A stretch of DNA of 64,000 nucleotides from Betaproteobacteria bacterium (GCA_016720065.1 JADJXY010000002.1:1935001-1999000), one strand, 5' to 3'. Numbered from the stretch's first letter, positions 18,769-27,455 are shown. A program made the numbers and translations. Notes: a model not told the origin generated them from the letters alone.

Positions 18769-21333
18769 ATGGAAGTTTCACGCATCCGGGCCCTGCGCGG
18801 CCCCAACCTGTGGAGCCGGCACACCGCCATCCAGGCCATCGTCGAGTGTCGCGAAGCGGAGCGCTCCATCAACGCCCTGCCCGGCTTCGAAGCCCGCCTG
18901 CGGGAGCGCTTTCCCGAAATCGATTTCCTCAACGTCACCGGCCACAACGAGGTCATTTCCCTGGCCCACACCCTGGAATTCGCCGCCCTGGGCCTGCAGG
19001 CCCAGGCGGGCTGCCCGGTGACCTTCAGCCGCACTTCGGAAACCATAGAGCCCGGCACCTTCCAGGTGGTGGTCGAGTACAGCGAGGAGGATGTCGGCCG
19101 CCTGGCCTTCGACCTCGCCGAGCAACTGGTCAACGCGGCCCTGGAGGACAAGCCCTTCGATCTGGCCGATGCCCTCTACCGCCTGAAGGACCTGGACGAG
19201 GACATCCGCCTCGGTCCCTCCACCGGCTCCATCGTCGCGGCGGCCGTCGCCCGGGGCATTCCCTACCGGCGCCTCACCCAGGGCAGCCTGGTGCAGTTCG
19301 GCTGGGGCAGCAAGCAGCGCCGCATCCAGGCCGCGGAAACCGACATGAGCAGCGCCATCGCCGAATCCATTGCCCAGGACAAGGAACTGACCAAGCACCT
19401 TCTCCACGCGGCCGGCGTCGCCGTGCCCCTGGGGCGCCCGGTGACCAGCGCCGAGGACGCCTGGGCCGCCGCCCAGGAAATCGGCGGCCCGGTGGTGGTC
19501 AAGCCCCGGGACGGCAACCAGGGCAAGGGCATTTCGGTCAATATCCGCACCCGGGAAGAAGTCATGGCGGCCTACGAGACAGCCATCGAATTCCGCGACG
19601 ACATCCTGGTGGAACGCTTCCTGCCCGGCCATGACTACCGCTTTCTGGTCATCGGCGACAAGCTCATCGCCGCCGCGCGGCGGGAGCCACCTCAGGTGAT
19701 CGGCGACGGTGTCCATACCGTCCGCCAACTGGTGGATATCGTCAACGCCGATCCCCGCCGCGGCGAGGGCCACGCCACTTCGCTGACCAAGATCCGCTTC
19801 GACGACATCGCCCTGGCCCGCCTGGCCCTGCAAGGCCTCCAGGCCGATTCCATCCCGCCCCGGGGCAGCCGGGTCATCCTGCGCAACAACGCCAACCTCT
19901 CCACCGGCGGCACCGCCACCGACGTCACCGACGACGTGCATCCCGAACTCGCCGCCTGCGCCGTCGCCGCCGCCCAGACCGTCGGCCTCGACATCTGCGG
20001 CATCGACGTGGTCTGCGATTCGGTCCTGAAGCCCCTGGAAGACCAGGGGGCGGCATCGTCGAGGTGAACGCCGCCCCCGGCCTGCGCATGCATCTGTCGC
20101 CTTCCTACGGCAAGGGCCGCAACGTGGGCGAGGCCATCGTTTCCATGATGTTCAGACCCGGGGAGGACGCCCGCATCCCGGTGGTGGCCGTGGCCGGCAC
20201 CAACGGCAAGACCACCACCGCCCGCCTCATCGGCAATATCTTTACCCGGGACGGCAAGCGGGTCGGCATGACCAGCACCGACGGCGTCTACATCGAAGGC
20301 CGGCGCATCGACAGCGGCGACTGCAGCGGCCCCAGGAGCGCCCGCAACGTGTTGCTTCACCCGGGCGTCGACGCGGCCGTCTTCGAAACCGCCCGGGGCG
20401 GCGTGCTGCGCGAGGGCCTGGGCTTCGACCGCTGCAACGTGTCGGTGGTGACCAATATCGGCATGGGCGACCACCTGGGGCTCAACTACATCACCACTGT
20501 CGAGGATCTCGCCGTGGTCAAACGGGTCATCGTCGAGAACGTATCCAAGAGCGGCCATGCCGTACTCAACGCCGCCGACCCTCACGTGGCGGCCATGGCC
20601 GCCACCTGCCCGGGCAGCGTCATCTACTTCGCCCGGGACCGCTTCCTGCCGGTCATGGCCACCCACCGCGCCCAGGGCAAGCGCGTCGTCGCCGAGGGCG
20701 ACTCCATCGTCTGCGCCGAAGGCAGCAGCGAACACCGCATCCCCCTCGCTTCCATCCCCATCACCCGGGGCGGCACCATCGGCTTCCAGATCGAGAACGC
20801 CATGGCCGCCACCGGCGCCGGCTGGGCCCTGGGCCTGCCCTGGGAGATCATCGCCGCGGGCCTGGCGAGCTTCGTGAACGACGCTCAGACCGCCCCCGGC
20901 CGCTTCAACGTCTTCAACTACCGCGGCGCCACCTTGATTGCCGATTACGGGCACAACCCGGATGCCATCCAGGCCCTGGTGAATGCCATCGACACCATGC
21001 CTGCGGGCAAACGCTCGGTGGTCATCAGCGGCGCCGGCGACCGCCGCGACGAAGACATCCGCCAGCAGACCGAAATCCTGGGCGACGCCTTCGACGAGGT
21101 GATCCTTTACGAAGATGCCTGCCAGCGCGGCCGGGAAGACGGTGAAGTCATCGCCTTGCTGCGCAAGGGCCTGGAAGACGCCCAGCGCACCCACTCCGTG
21201 GAGGAAGTGCGGGGCGAATTCCTGGCCATCGACACCGCCCTGGCCCGCCTGGAGTCAGGCGACCTGTGCCTGATCCTGATCGACCCAGGTGGAAGAGGCG
21301 CTGGCGCATATTGCGAAGCGGTGCGCGGAGTAG
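18769..21333 (+). pseudogene. cphA1: Cyanophycin synthetase CphA1, two frameshifts
   Basis: The full-length form is about 854 residues: N-terminal domain from MEVSRIRALRGPNLW, ATP-grasp domain (VVVKPRDGNQGKGI) and Mur-ligase domain with GTNGKTTTARLI and DYGHNPDAI. It polymerises aspartate and arginine into cyanophycin, a nitrogen store. The frame breaks at the five-G run 20046-20050 (a sixth G restores GGIVEVNAAPGLRM) and at 21284-21286 (one extra C; correction gives DQVEEALAHIAKRCAE and the TAG at 21331). All active-site motifs are otherwise intact. If the indels are real, neither fragment would be a complete enzyme. If they are sequence errors, the gene is normal. Confidence 0.85.
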
Positions 21334-21359
21334 GCTATTGTTGGCCTGACGAGGAATCG

Positions 21360-21761
21360 ATGCGCAATCGCCCGCGCTCCCGCAACCGCACCACGTCAAG
21401 GGCCTCCGCCGTCTGTATCCGTTGCGGATGCCGCAAGGGCGGCGCCCTGCAGTTTTGTTCCGCCTGCGGTTTCGCGCCGCTGACGGCGGAGGACCGTGCA
21501 CGTTCGCTCATGCTCTCCCCTCTTTTCGATGTCGGAGAAAGCACAATGGGACTGTCAGACGAAGCGCTGGCAGATGCCGCACGGACTCTGCGGGAAGGCC
21601 GTCCCTGGGCCTGGGATGCGGGCGAAGTCGCCCGGGTCGCGGCGCTCCACAGCGCAGCAGAGTCTTTGACTCCCCTACACCTCGCCTCTGACCTCGCTCG
21701 GTGGCTCCTGCCCCCGCTTGCGCTGCTTGCGGGCATTCTTTGGCTCGCGACGCATTCCTAA
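21360..21761 (+). CDS. Small zinc-ribbon membrane protein
   Basis: A 133-residue protein with a CIRCGC...CSACG zinc-ribbon near residues 20-40, an acidic/alanine-rich middle and a C-terminal membrane helix (WLLPPLALLAGILWLA). It would be anchored with the zinc ribbon in the cytoplasm. I do not recognise a specific family. In the raw sequence it appears fused to the end of CphA1, but only because of the indel at 21284. The corrected cphA1 frame stops at 21333, and this gene starts with its own ATG at 21360. Confidence 0.6.
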   Translation: MRNRPRSRNRTTSRASAVCIRCGCRKGGALQFCSACGFAPLTAEDRARSLMLSPLFDVGESTMGLSDEALADAARTLREGRPWAWDAGEVARVAALHSAAESLTPLHLASDLARWLLPPLALLAGILWLATHS

Positions 21762-21792
21762 AGGGCTTGGTGGTCAGTTTTCGGAGACACCT

Positions 21793-22351
21793 GTGGGCTT
21801 TTCCATATCCTGGCTGGCGTGTCGCGGCCCCTCCTTCGAAGTCGTCGCCACTCGCCTGGGCTTCACCCCCAGCGGGAAACAGGCCGCCTTTCTCCGGGCC
21901 CCGCTTGCGGGTCGGACACTCTCCCGGCGGATGGCACCTGCTAGTCGCCAAGCGCTGTGACGCCCTTCTGGTCAAGGCCGGCGCCCTCGCCAGCCTCTCA
22001 ACGGATTGCACGGTCGTCGCCTGCAGTATCGAGGAGCACGTCATGTTTTCCTCGGCCGAGGCCTGGCAGCACGGGAAGCGTCTCTGGCGCATCGAACACG
22101 CTGCGGAGGAAGGCGACGACCATCTGGCGGTCGAAGGCACCCCGCCGGACATCCTGGCACAGCGAATCGCCGACGCTCGCGCGTGCCAGAGCGAGGATTC
22201 GGAAGTCGGCTGGTTCTTCGAGATTCCCCTCGATTGCGCGAAGAACCTCGTCGGCTTCAAACACGACGAAGTCCGCCCGGAAATGGAGGACGAGGGCTTC
22301 ATCGTCCTTCAGTCCATGCGCGGGGAAAAAGTTTGGTGGCGGTTTTGGTAA
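21793..22351 (+). pseudogene. Conserved protein of unknown function, one-base frameshift
   Basis: The first frame starts at GTG 21793 (GGAG about 6 bases before) as VGFSISWLACRGPSFEVVAT. The second continues GGWHLLVAKRCDALLVKAG, then CSIEEHVMFSSAEAW and ends EKVWWRFW. An extra base in CTCTCCC at about 21919-21925 separates them; removing it gives one 185-residue protein. The combined text matches a widespread small cytoplasmic family known only as hypothetical (conserved core EEHVMFSS, then a C-terminal half ending in an aromatic segment). No function is claimed. Confidence 0.6.
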
Positions 22352-22449
22352 GTTCGGGGGCCGAGGCGAATCAGCCGGCCAAGGCCCTGATCGCTTACAT
22401 TGGAATCCACGAGCTCAACGGAGAGTCAGGGAACCGTTTGAATTCTTAA

Positions 22450-23626
22450 GGATTCTCTGAATAACCGGCTATTTCCGCGCAGGCTGTCATAAAAAAGATG
22501 AAAAACAGGCGATTTTCGACCGTTGACCGTGAAATCCAGGGAGTTTTCCCTGCATTTCCCGTTTCACGGGCGCACCTCGCCCACCAAGGGCAACAATCGC
22601 TTGCGAGCCATCCACAAATTTGCCAGCGCAAACAGCGTCACGATCTGCCCCGTATTCTTCGCCAGACCACGGTAGCGAACTTTCACAAAGCCAAACTGGC
22701 GCTTCACTACCCGGAACGGATGTTCAACAATTGCCCGCACCGCCGAGAGCATCCGGTTGAACGCCTTCTGCTCCTCAGTCAGCGCTCCGCCAGCCGGCTT
22801 CTTGGTCGGTGTCAGAACAGACAGATTGCCTTCCTTCTGGAACTCGTCAATCGTCCGGTTCTTCTTGTGATAGCCGCGATCACCGAGCGCAATGGCTTCT
22901 TCCCCGTGCAGGCACTTCTCCATCATCGCAATGTCCGCAACCTTGGCCGTCGTGCATTCCACGGTATGAATCAAGCCGCTGTCGGCATCGACGCCAATAT
23001 GGGCTTTCATCCCGAAGTGCCACTGATTGCCCTTCTTGGTCTGCGTCATTTCTGGATCACGCTTCTTGTCTTCGTTCTTCGTCGAACTCGGTGCTGCAAT
23101 CAGCGTTGCATCGACTACCGTGCCGCGCTTCATCGACAGCCCTTTCTCCGACAACACCGCGTTGACCTCGGCAAAGATCGCCACCGCCAGGTCATGCTTC
23201 TCCAGCAGATGGCGGAAGCGCAAGATGGTGCTTTCGTCTGGCATCACATCCTCGAAGGCATCCAGTCCGGCAAACTGGCGCAGCAGCGGCACGTCGTGCA
23301 AGGCTTCTTCCATCGCCGGGTCCGAGTAACCAAACCACTGTTGCATGAAGTGAATCCGCAGCATCGTGCCCAGCGGCATCGGCGGGCGGCCGTTTCCCTT
23401 TTTCGGGTAGAACGGCTCGATCAGCGACTCAAGACGCGACCACGGCACCACCGTTTCCATCTCCGCCAGGAACACTGCCTTGCGGGTTTGCTTGCCGGCT
23501 TTCGGCAAAAAACCCGTCTCGGCCAGGCTCAGTTGCTTCATCGGTTTCATCTGTCTCATCAACTCAATGACAATGCCGTCATTTTCTCAAATTGCGCTGC
23601 ATGATGGTTACTTATGCAGAGTTTCC
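22450..23626 (-). mobile_element. IS5-family insertion sequence with TTAA target duplication
   Basis: A 1177-base element. The left end reads GGATTCTCTGAATAAC; the right end, read inward, is GGAAACTCTGCATAAG, an imperfect terminal inverted repeat. Both ends are flanked by TTAA (22446-22449 and 23627-23630), matching the four-base YTAR target duplications typical of the IS5 group. It carries a single intact transposase. Intact ends and transposase suggest it may still be mobile. Confidence 0.85.
22564..23562 (-). CDS. IS5-family transposase
   Basis: A 332-residue DDE transposase. MKQLSLAETGFLPK and RPPMPLGTMLRIHFMQQW are the standard IS5-type N-terminal segments. The catalytic acids appear in VVDATLIAAPSS (first Asp), IALGDRGYHKK (second Asp) and the C-terminal AIVEHPFRVVKRQFGF (Glu, in the Y/F-x-R-x-K context). 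The length is normal and there is no frameshift. Several in-frame ATGs lie at the start; the internal one at MKQLSL (23541) may be the true start. Confidence 0.9.
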   Translation of the reverse strand: MMRQMKPMKQLSLAETGFLPKAGKQTRKAVFLAEMETVVPWSRLESLIEPFYPKKGNGRPPMPLGTMLRIHFMQQWFGYSDPAMEEALHDVPLLRQFAGLDAFEDVMPDESTILRFRHLLEKHDLAVAIFAEVNAVLSEKGLSMKRGTVVDATLIAAPSSTKNEDKKRDPEMTQTKKGNQWHFGMKAHIGVDADSGLIHTVECTTAKVADIAMMEKCLHGEEAIALGDRGYHKKNRTIDEFQKEGNLSVLTPTKKPAGGALTEEQKAFNRMLSAVRAIVEHPFRVVKRQFGFVKVRYRGLAKNTGQIVTLFALANLWMARKRLLPLVGEVRP

Positions 23627-23639
23627 TTAAGGCCCGTGC

Positions 23640-23807
23640 TAGTAGTCAGTCAGAAAGGTTTGCGTCGATGCCGAGGCGCGCAACCGCGCCCCGATCGCGC
23701 GAAGCGAACCGCAGCCATAGCCGAAGCTATGGCGAGGATGAGCGACAAAGCGAGCGGGGATGCGGGGCGGGCCGAACATAGCTGAACCTATCTGACTGAC
23801 TACCAGC
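23640..23807. repeat. MITE-like non-coding element
   Basis: A 168-base element with terminal inverted repeats of about 21 bases: TAGTAGTCAGTCAGAAAGG on the left against CTATCTGACTGACTACCAG on the right. It is bordered by CCCGTGC on both sides (23633-23639 and 23808-23814), which looks like a target duplication. Inside is a perfect hairpin, GCCATAGC-CGAA-GCTATGGC (23714-23733). No gene is present. It starts only about 10 bases beyond the IS5 right end. Confidence 0.65.
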
Positions 23808-23882
23808 CCCGTGCCGGCTCATCCAACGCATCGACTGCGAGCGCAAAGGTGCCTGGTTCGTTTTTCAATTCAGTAAGCTCCC

Positions 23883-24302
23883 TCAGGCATCCATCAGTTT
23901 TCCAACATCGACGATCAAGTCGCTCACCAACGCACATAGCTCGCGGATCGCCGATTCTTCGATCTCGAGAAACCCCTCGTATTCAGCCAGGTTTCGCTTC
24001 TGGTGGGCGCTGTCGAGAATGCGCCATTGAACGGCGGTCCAGCCGAGGGTGTGGGGAAGGCATTGGAATACGGTATAGCGGTTCTCGCTGCGATAGCCGT
24101 GCCAACGGAGTGCAGCCAGCGCCGCGCCATGGGCAGCGTTGTAGGCGCTGGTGAATCGGCCTTCCGCGGAGAGCGCCTCAACCCGGGCATCGGCCAGACG
24201 AGTACGCGCCAGGTCCAGTAGGCGCCGGACTTCGGCATCGTTGCGCGGCTCGGCCTTAAGCTGGCCGATGCGCACCAGATTGTCCAGCGCTGGCTGGGAC
24301 AA
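23883..24302 (-). CDS. HEPN-domain protein (partner of MNT nucleotidyltransferase)
   Basis: A 139-residue all-helical protein: EVRRLLDLARTRLADARVE, then RFTSAYNAAHGAALAALRWHG, then a SAHQKRNLAEYEG segment. This pattern is found in HEPN proteins encoded next to MNT nucleotidyltransferases. In characterised pairs, HEPN is the toxin (often an RNase) and MNT neutralises it by modifying it. The start used here overlaps the end of the MNT gene by 47 bases; a slightly later start is possible. The assignment rests on pattern and context. Confidence 0.65.
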   Translation of the reverse strand: MSQPALDNLVRIGQLKAEPRNDAEVRRLLDLARTRLADARVEALSAEGRFTSAYNAAHGAALAALRWHGYRSENRYTVFQCLPHTLGWTAVQWRILDSAHQKRNLAEYEGFLEIEESAIRELCALVSDLIVDVGKLMDA

Positions 24303-24876
24303 GGTTCTCTCCGATCAAAGGCAGAATGGGCTGGGCGAGGACGCGATTGATGAAGGAGTCCGCCTCGGCAAGCCGATTGGCATATTCTTTCGGAGTATAG
24401 CAATTAGGGTTGATCTTGCGCACCAATTGCGTTTCCGCCGGCAGGAGGAGGGGCAAGACCTCGCTCAGGGTCAAATCGTCGCCAACCAGCAAGAGGTCTA
24501 TATCGCTGCGCACCGTGTCGCTCCCCTTGGCGACAGAACCATAGACAAACGCCGTGCTCAAGCGGGATAGCAGGGGCTCCAGAGCCCGTTGCAGCACCGG
24601 AACCACGCCGAGTGTCTTGGTAGTCAGTGCGACCAACTCGGCGTAAACCGGACTGTCCGGATTGGCCTGGAAGCGACGTTGATTGCCGACCATTTCGGCA
24701 AGAACCAACCCGGCAGCGGCCAGACGATTCAGCTCCCGCTGCAGCGAAGCGCTGCCAAGCCGGGTCAGGCGGCGCAACTCGCTCAGGTGGTAGCTACGTT
24801 CGGACTGGCCGAAGAGCCAAGGAAATAGCTTGGCCTGGCTGTCGGTGAAGAGGGCGGCGGCGAGTGACATAGCCAA
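24256..24876 (-). CDS. HTH plus MNT-type nucleotidyltransferase
   Basis: A 206-residue protein with an N-terminal winged-helix domain (SYHLSELRRLTRLGSASLQ) and a C-terminal minimal nucleotidyltransferase domain with YGSVAKGSDTVRSDIDLLL. The GS...DxD signature needed for metal and nucleotide binding is present. It is the first gene of a two-gene unit with the HEPN protein, so it is the probable antitoxin and autoregulator of an MNT-HEPN module. The helix-turn-helix fused to MNT fits that dual role. Confidence 0.75.
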   Translation of the reverse strand: MAMSLAAALFTDSQAKLFPWLFGQSERSYHLSELRRLTRLGSASLQRELNRLAAAGLVLAEMVGNQRRFQANPDSPVYAELVALTTKTLGVVPVLQRALEPLLSRLSTAFVYGSVAKGSDTVRSDIDLLLVGDDLTLSEVLPLLLPAETQLVRKINPNCYTPKEYANRLAEADSFINRVLAQPILPLIGENLVPASAGQSGAHRPA

Positions 24877-24879
24877 ATA

Positions 24880-25167
24880 TTAGCACGATCGTGCCAACAT
24901 CTGGCTCGATAAAAGCTTCCTGATCGCCTCCGTCGGTATCCACAAGGTCATCGGCGAGTCCGGTCGTCGCTCGAACTCGTAGCGCTCATACCCCCCCACG
25001 CCTGCCCATCCTTCGCATCGACAATGACGCCGACCATGCCGACGGACGAAGCGGCGCAAATACTCGTCGAGCGCGAGGACGCCGCAGGTGAAGGCGCGCC
25101 GGTCGTGGTCCGCGGAGAGGCGTTCGATGCTGCCCGCGAACTTCACCGTCAGCGCTTTCCCTGCCAA
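24880..25167 (-). pseudogene. GNAT-type toxin remnant (internally deleted)
   Basis: The 95-residue frame keeps both ends of a TacT-like acetyltransferase toxin: the N-terminus (IERLSADHDRRAFTCGVLA, then LDEYLRRFVRRHGRRH) and the C-terminus (YERYEFERRPDSPMTLWIP). The middle, where the acetyl-CoA-binding core should be, is missing; the family is normally about 160-170 residues. It starts with TTG and overlaps the DUF1778 antitoxin gene, as in intact modules. It is most likely non-functional as an acetyltransferase. Confidence 0.65.
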
Positions 25168-25433
25168 TCGCGATGACGTTCGATCGCTGCGGAAAGTTTC
25201 GGCCTGGGCTTGTCCGCTTCATCCAGGGCCTGGGCAAAGACATCCCAGTCATGAGCCGACAGGGTCATCATCTCGGCATCGGCAAGGATTTGCCTGGCGC
25301 GCTCCTGGGCCGTACCCAGCAAAAATGCACTGACCGACAAACCGGCGGTCGTTGCGGCACACACGATGAGTGCCTTGATTTCTGGCGAGGTGCGCAAACC
25401 GATGCGCTCGTTCGCTTGAGTTGAAGCCAGCAT
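25149..25433 (-). CDS. DUF1778 (TacA-like) antitoxin
   Basis: A 94-residue protein with a ribbon-helix-helix start (ERIGLRTSPEIKALIVCAATTAG) and a C-terminal SAHDWDVFAQALDEA segment that binds the toxin in this family. DUF1778 antitoxins repress their own promoter and neutralise GNAT toxins. The paired toxin here is a deletion remnant, so this is a retained orphan antitoxin. Inverted repeats upstream are its probable operator. Confidence 0.8.
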   Translation of the reverse strand: MLASTQANERIGLRTSPEIKALIVCAATTAGLSVSAFLLGTAQERARQILADAEMMTLSAHDWDVFAQALDEADKPRPKLSAAIERHRDWQGKR

Positions 25434-25443
25434 GATCGAGTCC

Positions 25444-25519
25444 TTTGTACGGAATATTTACGGAACAGTCCATCGCCCACCCCGGACTTTTGCAATTACC
25501 CGTACAAATTCCGTACAAA
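25444..25519. promoter_or_regulatory. Probable operator of the DUF1778 antitoxin
   Basis: TTTGTACGGAA at 25444-25454 is perfectly mirrored by TTCCGTACAAA at 25509-25519. A partial extra copy, CGTACAAA, lies at 25501-25508. The repeats lie immediately upstream of the antitoxin gene, between it and the end of nirH, which is the normal place for autoregulatory RHH operators. Confidence 0.45.
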
Positions 25520-25529
25520 CACAGGACCA

Positions 25530-26015
25530 CTACCCGATGCGCAATCCGCTCTTCTTGAGGATGCGGGTCGAGAAGAGCACGTCGCTGGCCCGGCAGGCAT
25601 CGCCCAGGAGGGAGCGGATGGTTTCGGCCTTGGCCAGCACCTCTTCCCGGCTGCTGCCGTGGACCATGGCGAAGAGGTTGTAGGGCCAGGCCGGCAGGGC
25701 GCGGGGACGGCGGTAGCAGTGGGTGACGCAGTCCAACGCCCCCACCTGGCGGCCGAGTGGGTCGATGCGTTCGTCGGCCACGTCCCATACGGTCATGCCG
25801 TTGGCAGTCCAGCCGATGGCGTAGTGGTTAGGCACGGCGCCGATACGGCGGATGATGCCCGCCGTCATCATGGCCTGGAGACGGGCCATGACCTCCTCCG
25901 CCGGCAAGCCGACCTGATCGGCCACGGCGTGGTAGGGCCGGGGCACCAGGGGCAGGCCACCCTGGGTGGCGATGATGATGGCGCGGTCGGCGGGGTCGAA
26001 TACGTATTCAGTCAA
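25530..26015 (-). CDS. nirH: NirH, siroheme decarboxylase subunit
   Basis: A 161-residue Lrp/AsnC-like protein without DNA-regulator context. It shows the NirH/NirL pattern GWTANGMTVWDV, then HCYRRPRALPAWPYNLFAMVHG. With NirD, NirG and NirL it removes acetate carboxyls from siroheme to give didecarboxysiroheme, in the cytoplasm. It is the last gene of the nir operon, overlapping nirG by four bases. Its C-terminal half resembles the C-terminal half of the NirDL fusion upstream. Confidence 0.88.
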   Translation of the reverse strand: MTEYVFDPADRAIIIATQGGLPLVPRPYHAVADQVGLPAEEVMARLQAMMTAGIIRRIGAVPNHYAIGWTANGMTVWDVADERIDPLGRQVGALDCVTHCYRRPRALPAWPYNLFAMVHGSSREEVLAKAETIRSLLGDACRASDVLFSTRILKKSGLRIG

Positions 26016-26485
26016 ACCCGTGACTCCAGCTTCATTTCCACGAAGTATTCGGCTTCCTTGGGGAAGGCGTGGACCGGCAATCCAGTGGCCGCCTCAATCT
26101 TGGCGATGGCTGCGGGAATACCGTCCGGCGTTTCGGTGGCCAGCACGAACCACATGTTCAGGGCGTGTTCCCGGCGGTAGTTGTGGGCCACCTCGGGGAA
26201 GGCATTGACTGCTGCCGTAACCGCCTCGTAGCGCGCCTCCGGCACCGCCAGGGCCGCCAGGACGAAGGCGCCGCCGAGGCGCTCGATCTGCACCATGGGG
26301 CCGAAGCGGGTCAGCACCTTGGTGTCCAGCAGGCCTTGCAGGCGGGCGAGCAGTTCTTCTTCGCGGATACCCAGGGCTGCGGCGGCTTCGGCGTAGGGGG
26401 CCTCGCTGACGGGGAAGCCCCCCTGGAGGGTGTCGATGATGCGCCGGTCGATGGCATCGAGATCCACCGCCGGACGCTCACGCAT
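26012..26485 (-). CDS. nirG: NirG, siroheme decarboxylase subunit
   Basis: A 157-residue Lrp/AsnC-fold protein of the NirD/NirG type. It has a helix-turn-helix-like N-terminus (IDRRIIDTLQGGFPVSEAPY) and the AHNYRREHALNMWFVLATE segment with the His and Arg residues conserved in this subgroup. It acts with NirDL and NirH in decarboxylating siroheme. It overlaps nirDL (8 bases) and nirH (4 bases), so translation is tightly coupled. Confidence 0.87.
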   Translation of the reverse strand: MRERPAVDLDAIDRRIIDTLQGGFPVSEAPYAEAAAALGIREEELLARLQGLLDTKVLTRFGPMVQIERLGGAFVLAALAVPEARYEAVTAAVNAFPEVAHNYRREHALNMWFVLATETPDGIPAAIAKIEAATGLPVHAFPKEAEYFVEMKLESRV

Positions 26486-27455
26486 AACGGGCGCCGTTCT
26501 GCTTGTAACGGGTCAGGGAAAAAAGCACGTCGTGGGCGCAGGCGTCCAGGCCGTGACGGCGGCGCAGGTCGGCGATGGTGGCTTCGACTTCGCCGCGCTC
26601 CCGGCCGTGGATCATGCAGAAGAGGTTGTAGGGCCAGTCGGGCAGCACCCGGGGGCGGCGGTAGCAGAGGGTCACCGCGGGCTCTTCGGCGAGGGCGCGG
26701 CCCAGTTCGCTCACCCGTTCGTCGGGGATGTCGTGGACCAGCATGCCATTGGCCGTGTAGCCCAGTTCCCGGTGGCGGACGACGACGCCGAAACGCTTGA
26801 TGGCGCCGTTTTCCAGCCATTGTCCGATGCGCGAGAGCACTTCGCTCTCGGAGGCGCCGACGCGCTCGGCGATGAGGGCAAAGGGGCGGATGAAGAGGGG
26901 CAGGCCTTCCTGCAGCACGGACACCAGGCGGCGCTCGGCTTCGTCGATGGGGGCCTGGGGCTGGACCGGGCGCGCCTCGGCCTGACGCCGGGCAGGGGGC
27001 ACCGCCTTGAGGGGGAAGCCCAGGTCGATATGGAATTCTTCCAGGAGCGGCAGGGCCAGCACCGGGTAACCGGCTGCTTTCTCGATGGCCCCCAGGGTGG
27101 CCTGGAGCCGCCCTTCACTGCCGGCGGTGACGACGAACCACAGGTTGTAGCGATTTTCCCGCTCGTAGTTGTGGTTCACCTCGGGGAAACGATTCACCGC
27201 CTGGGCCACGGCGTCCAGCTTTTCCGGCGGCACGGCCATGGCGGCCAGGGTGGAGGCACCGATACGCTTGGGGGCAAAGACGGCGCCGACCCGGGAAATC
27301 TTGCCTTCCCGGCGCAGGGTTTCGAGCCCACTCAGCACCGCCTTTTCCGCCACTCCCAGGCGCGCCGCCAGCTCGGCAAAGGGCGCCGGGCAGAGGGGGA
27401 ATTCCCGCTGGAAGTCGTTGAGGAGGTGGAATTCGAGGGTGTCGTCCATGGTCAT
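26478..27455 (-). CDS. nirDL: NirDL fusion, siroheme decarboxylase
   Basis: A 325-residue protein made of two Lrp-like modules. The N-terminal half (NirD-type) carries NHNYERENRYNLWFVV at about 95-110. The C-terminal half (NirL-type) carries GYTANGMLVHDIPDERV and CYRRPRVLPDWPYNLFCMIHG. The link between them is a short Pro/Ala/Arg segment (about 155-170). Fused NirDL is known in several denitrifiers, where it decarboxylates siroheme. The ATG at 27455 overlaps the TGA of nirF as ATGA. With NirG and NirH the window holds a complete decarboxylase set. Confidence 0.9.
   Translation of the reverse strand: MTMDDTLEFHLLNDFQREFPLCPAPFAELAARLGVAEKAVLSGLETLRREGKISRVGAVFAPKRIGASTLAAMAVPPEKLDAVAQAVNRFPEVNHNYERENRYNLWFVVTAGSEGRLQATLGAIEKAAGYPVLALPLLEEFHIDLGFPLKAVPPARRQAEARPVQPQAPIDEAERRLVSVLQEGLPLFIRPFALIAERVGASESEVLSRIGQWLENGAIKRFGVVVRHRELGYTANGMLVHDIPDERVSELGRALAEEPAVTLCYRRPRVLPDWPYNLFCMIHGRERGEVEATIADLRRRHGLDACAHDVLFSLTRYKQNGARYA

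Noticed and set aside
16613..19941. Long minus-strand frames opposite the cphA genes
   Set aside because: Antisense shadows with repetitive Gly/Asp/His text; the plus-strand frames carry all ATP-grasp and Mur-ligase motifs.
20064..21761. A CphA1 protein fused to a zinc-ribbon membrane domain
   Set aside because: The fusion exists only because of an extra C at 21284-21286. The corrected frame ends at TAG 21331 with the normal CphA tail.
21508..22302. A 264-residue minus-strand frame over the small zinc-ribbon and hypothetical genes
   Set aside because: Low-complexity Arg/Ser/Pro text without family features; both plus-strand genes it covers make better sense.
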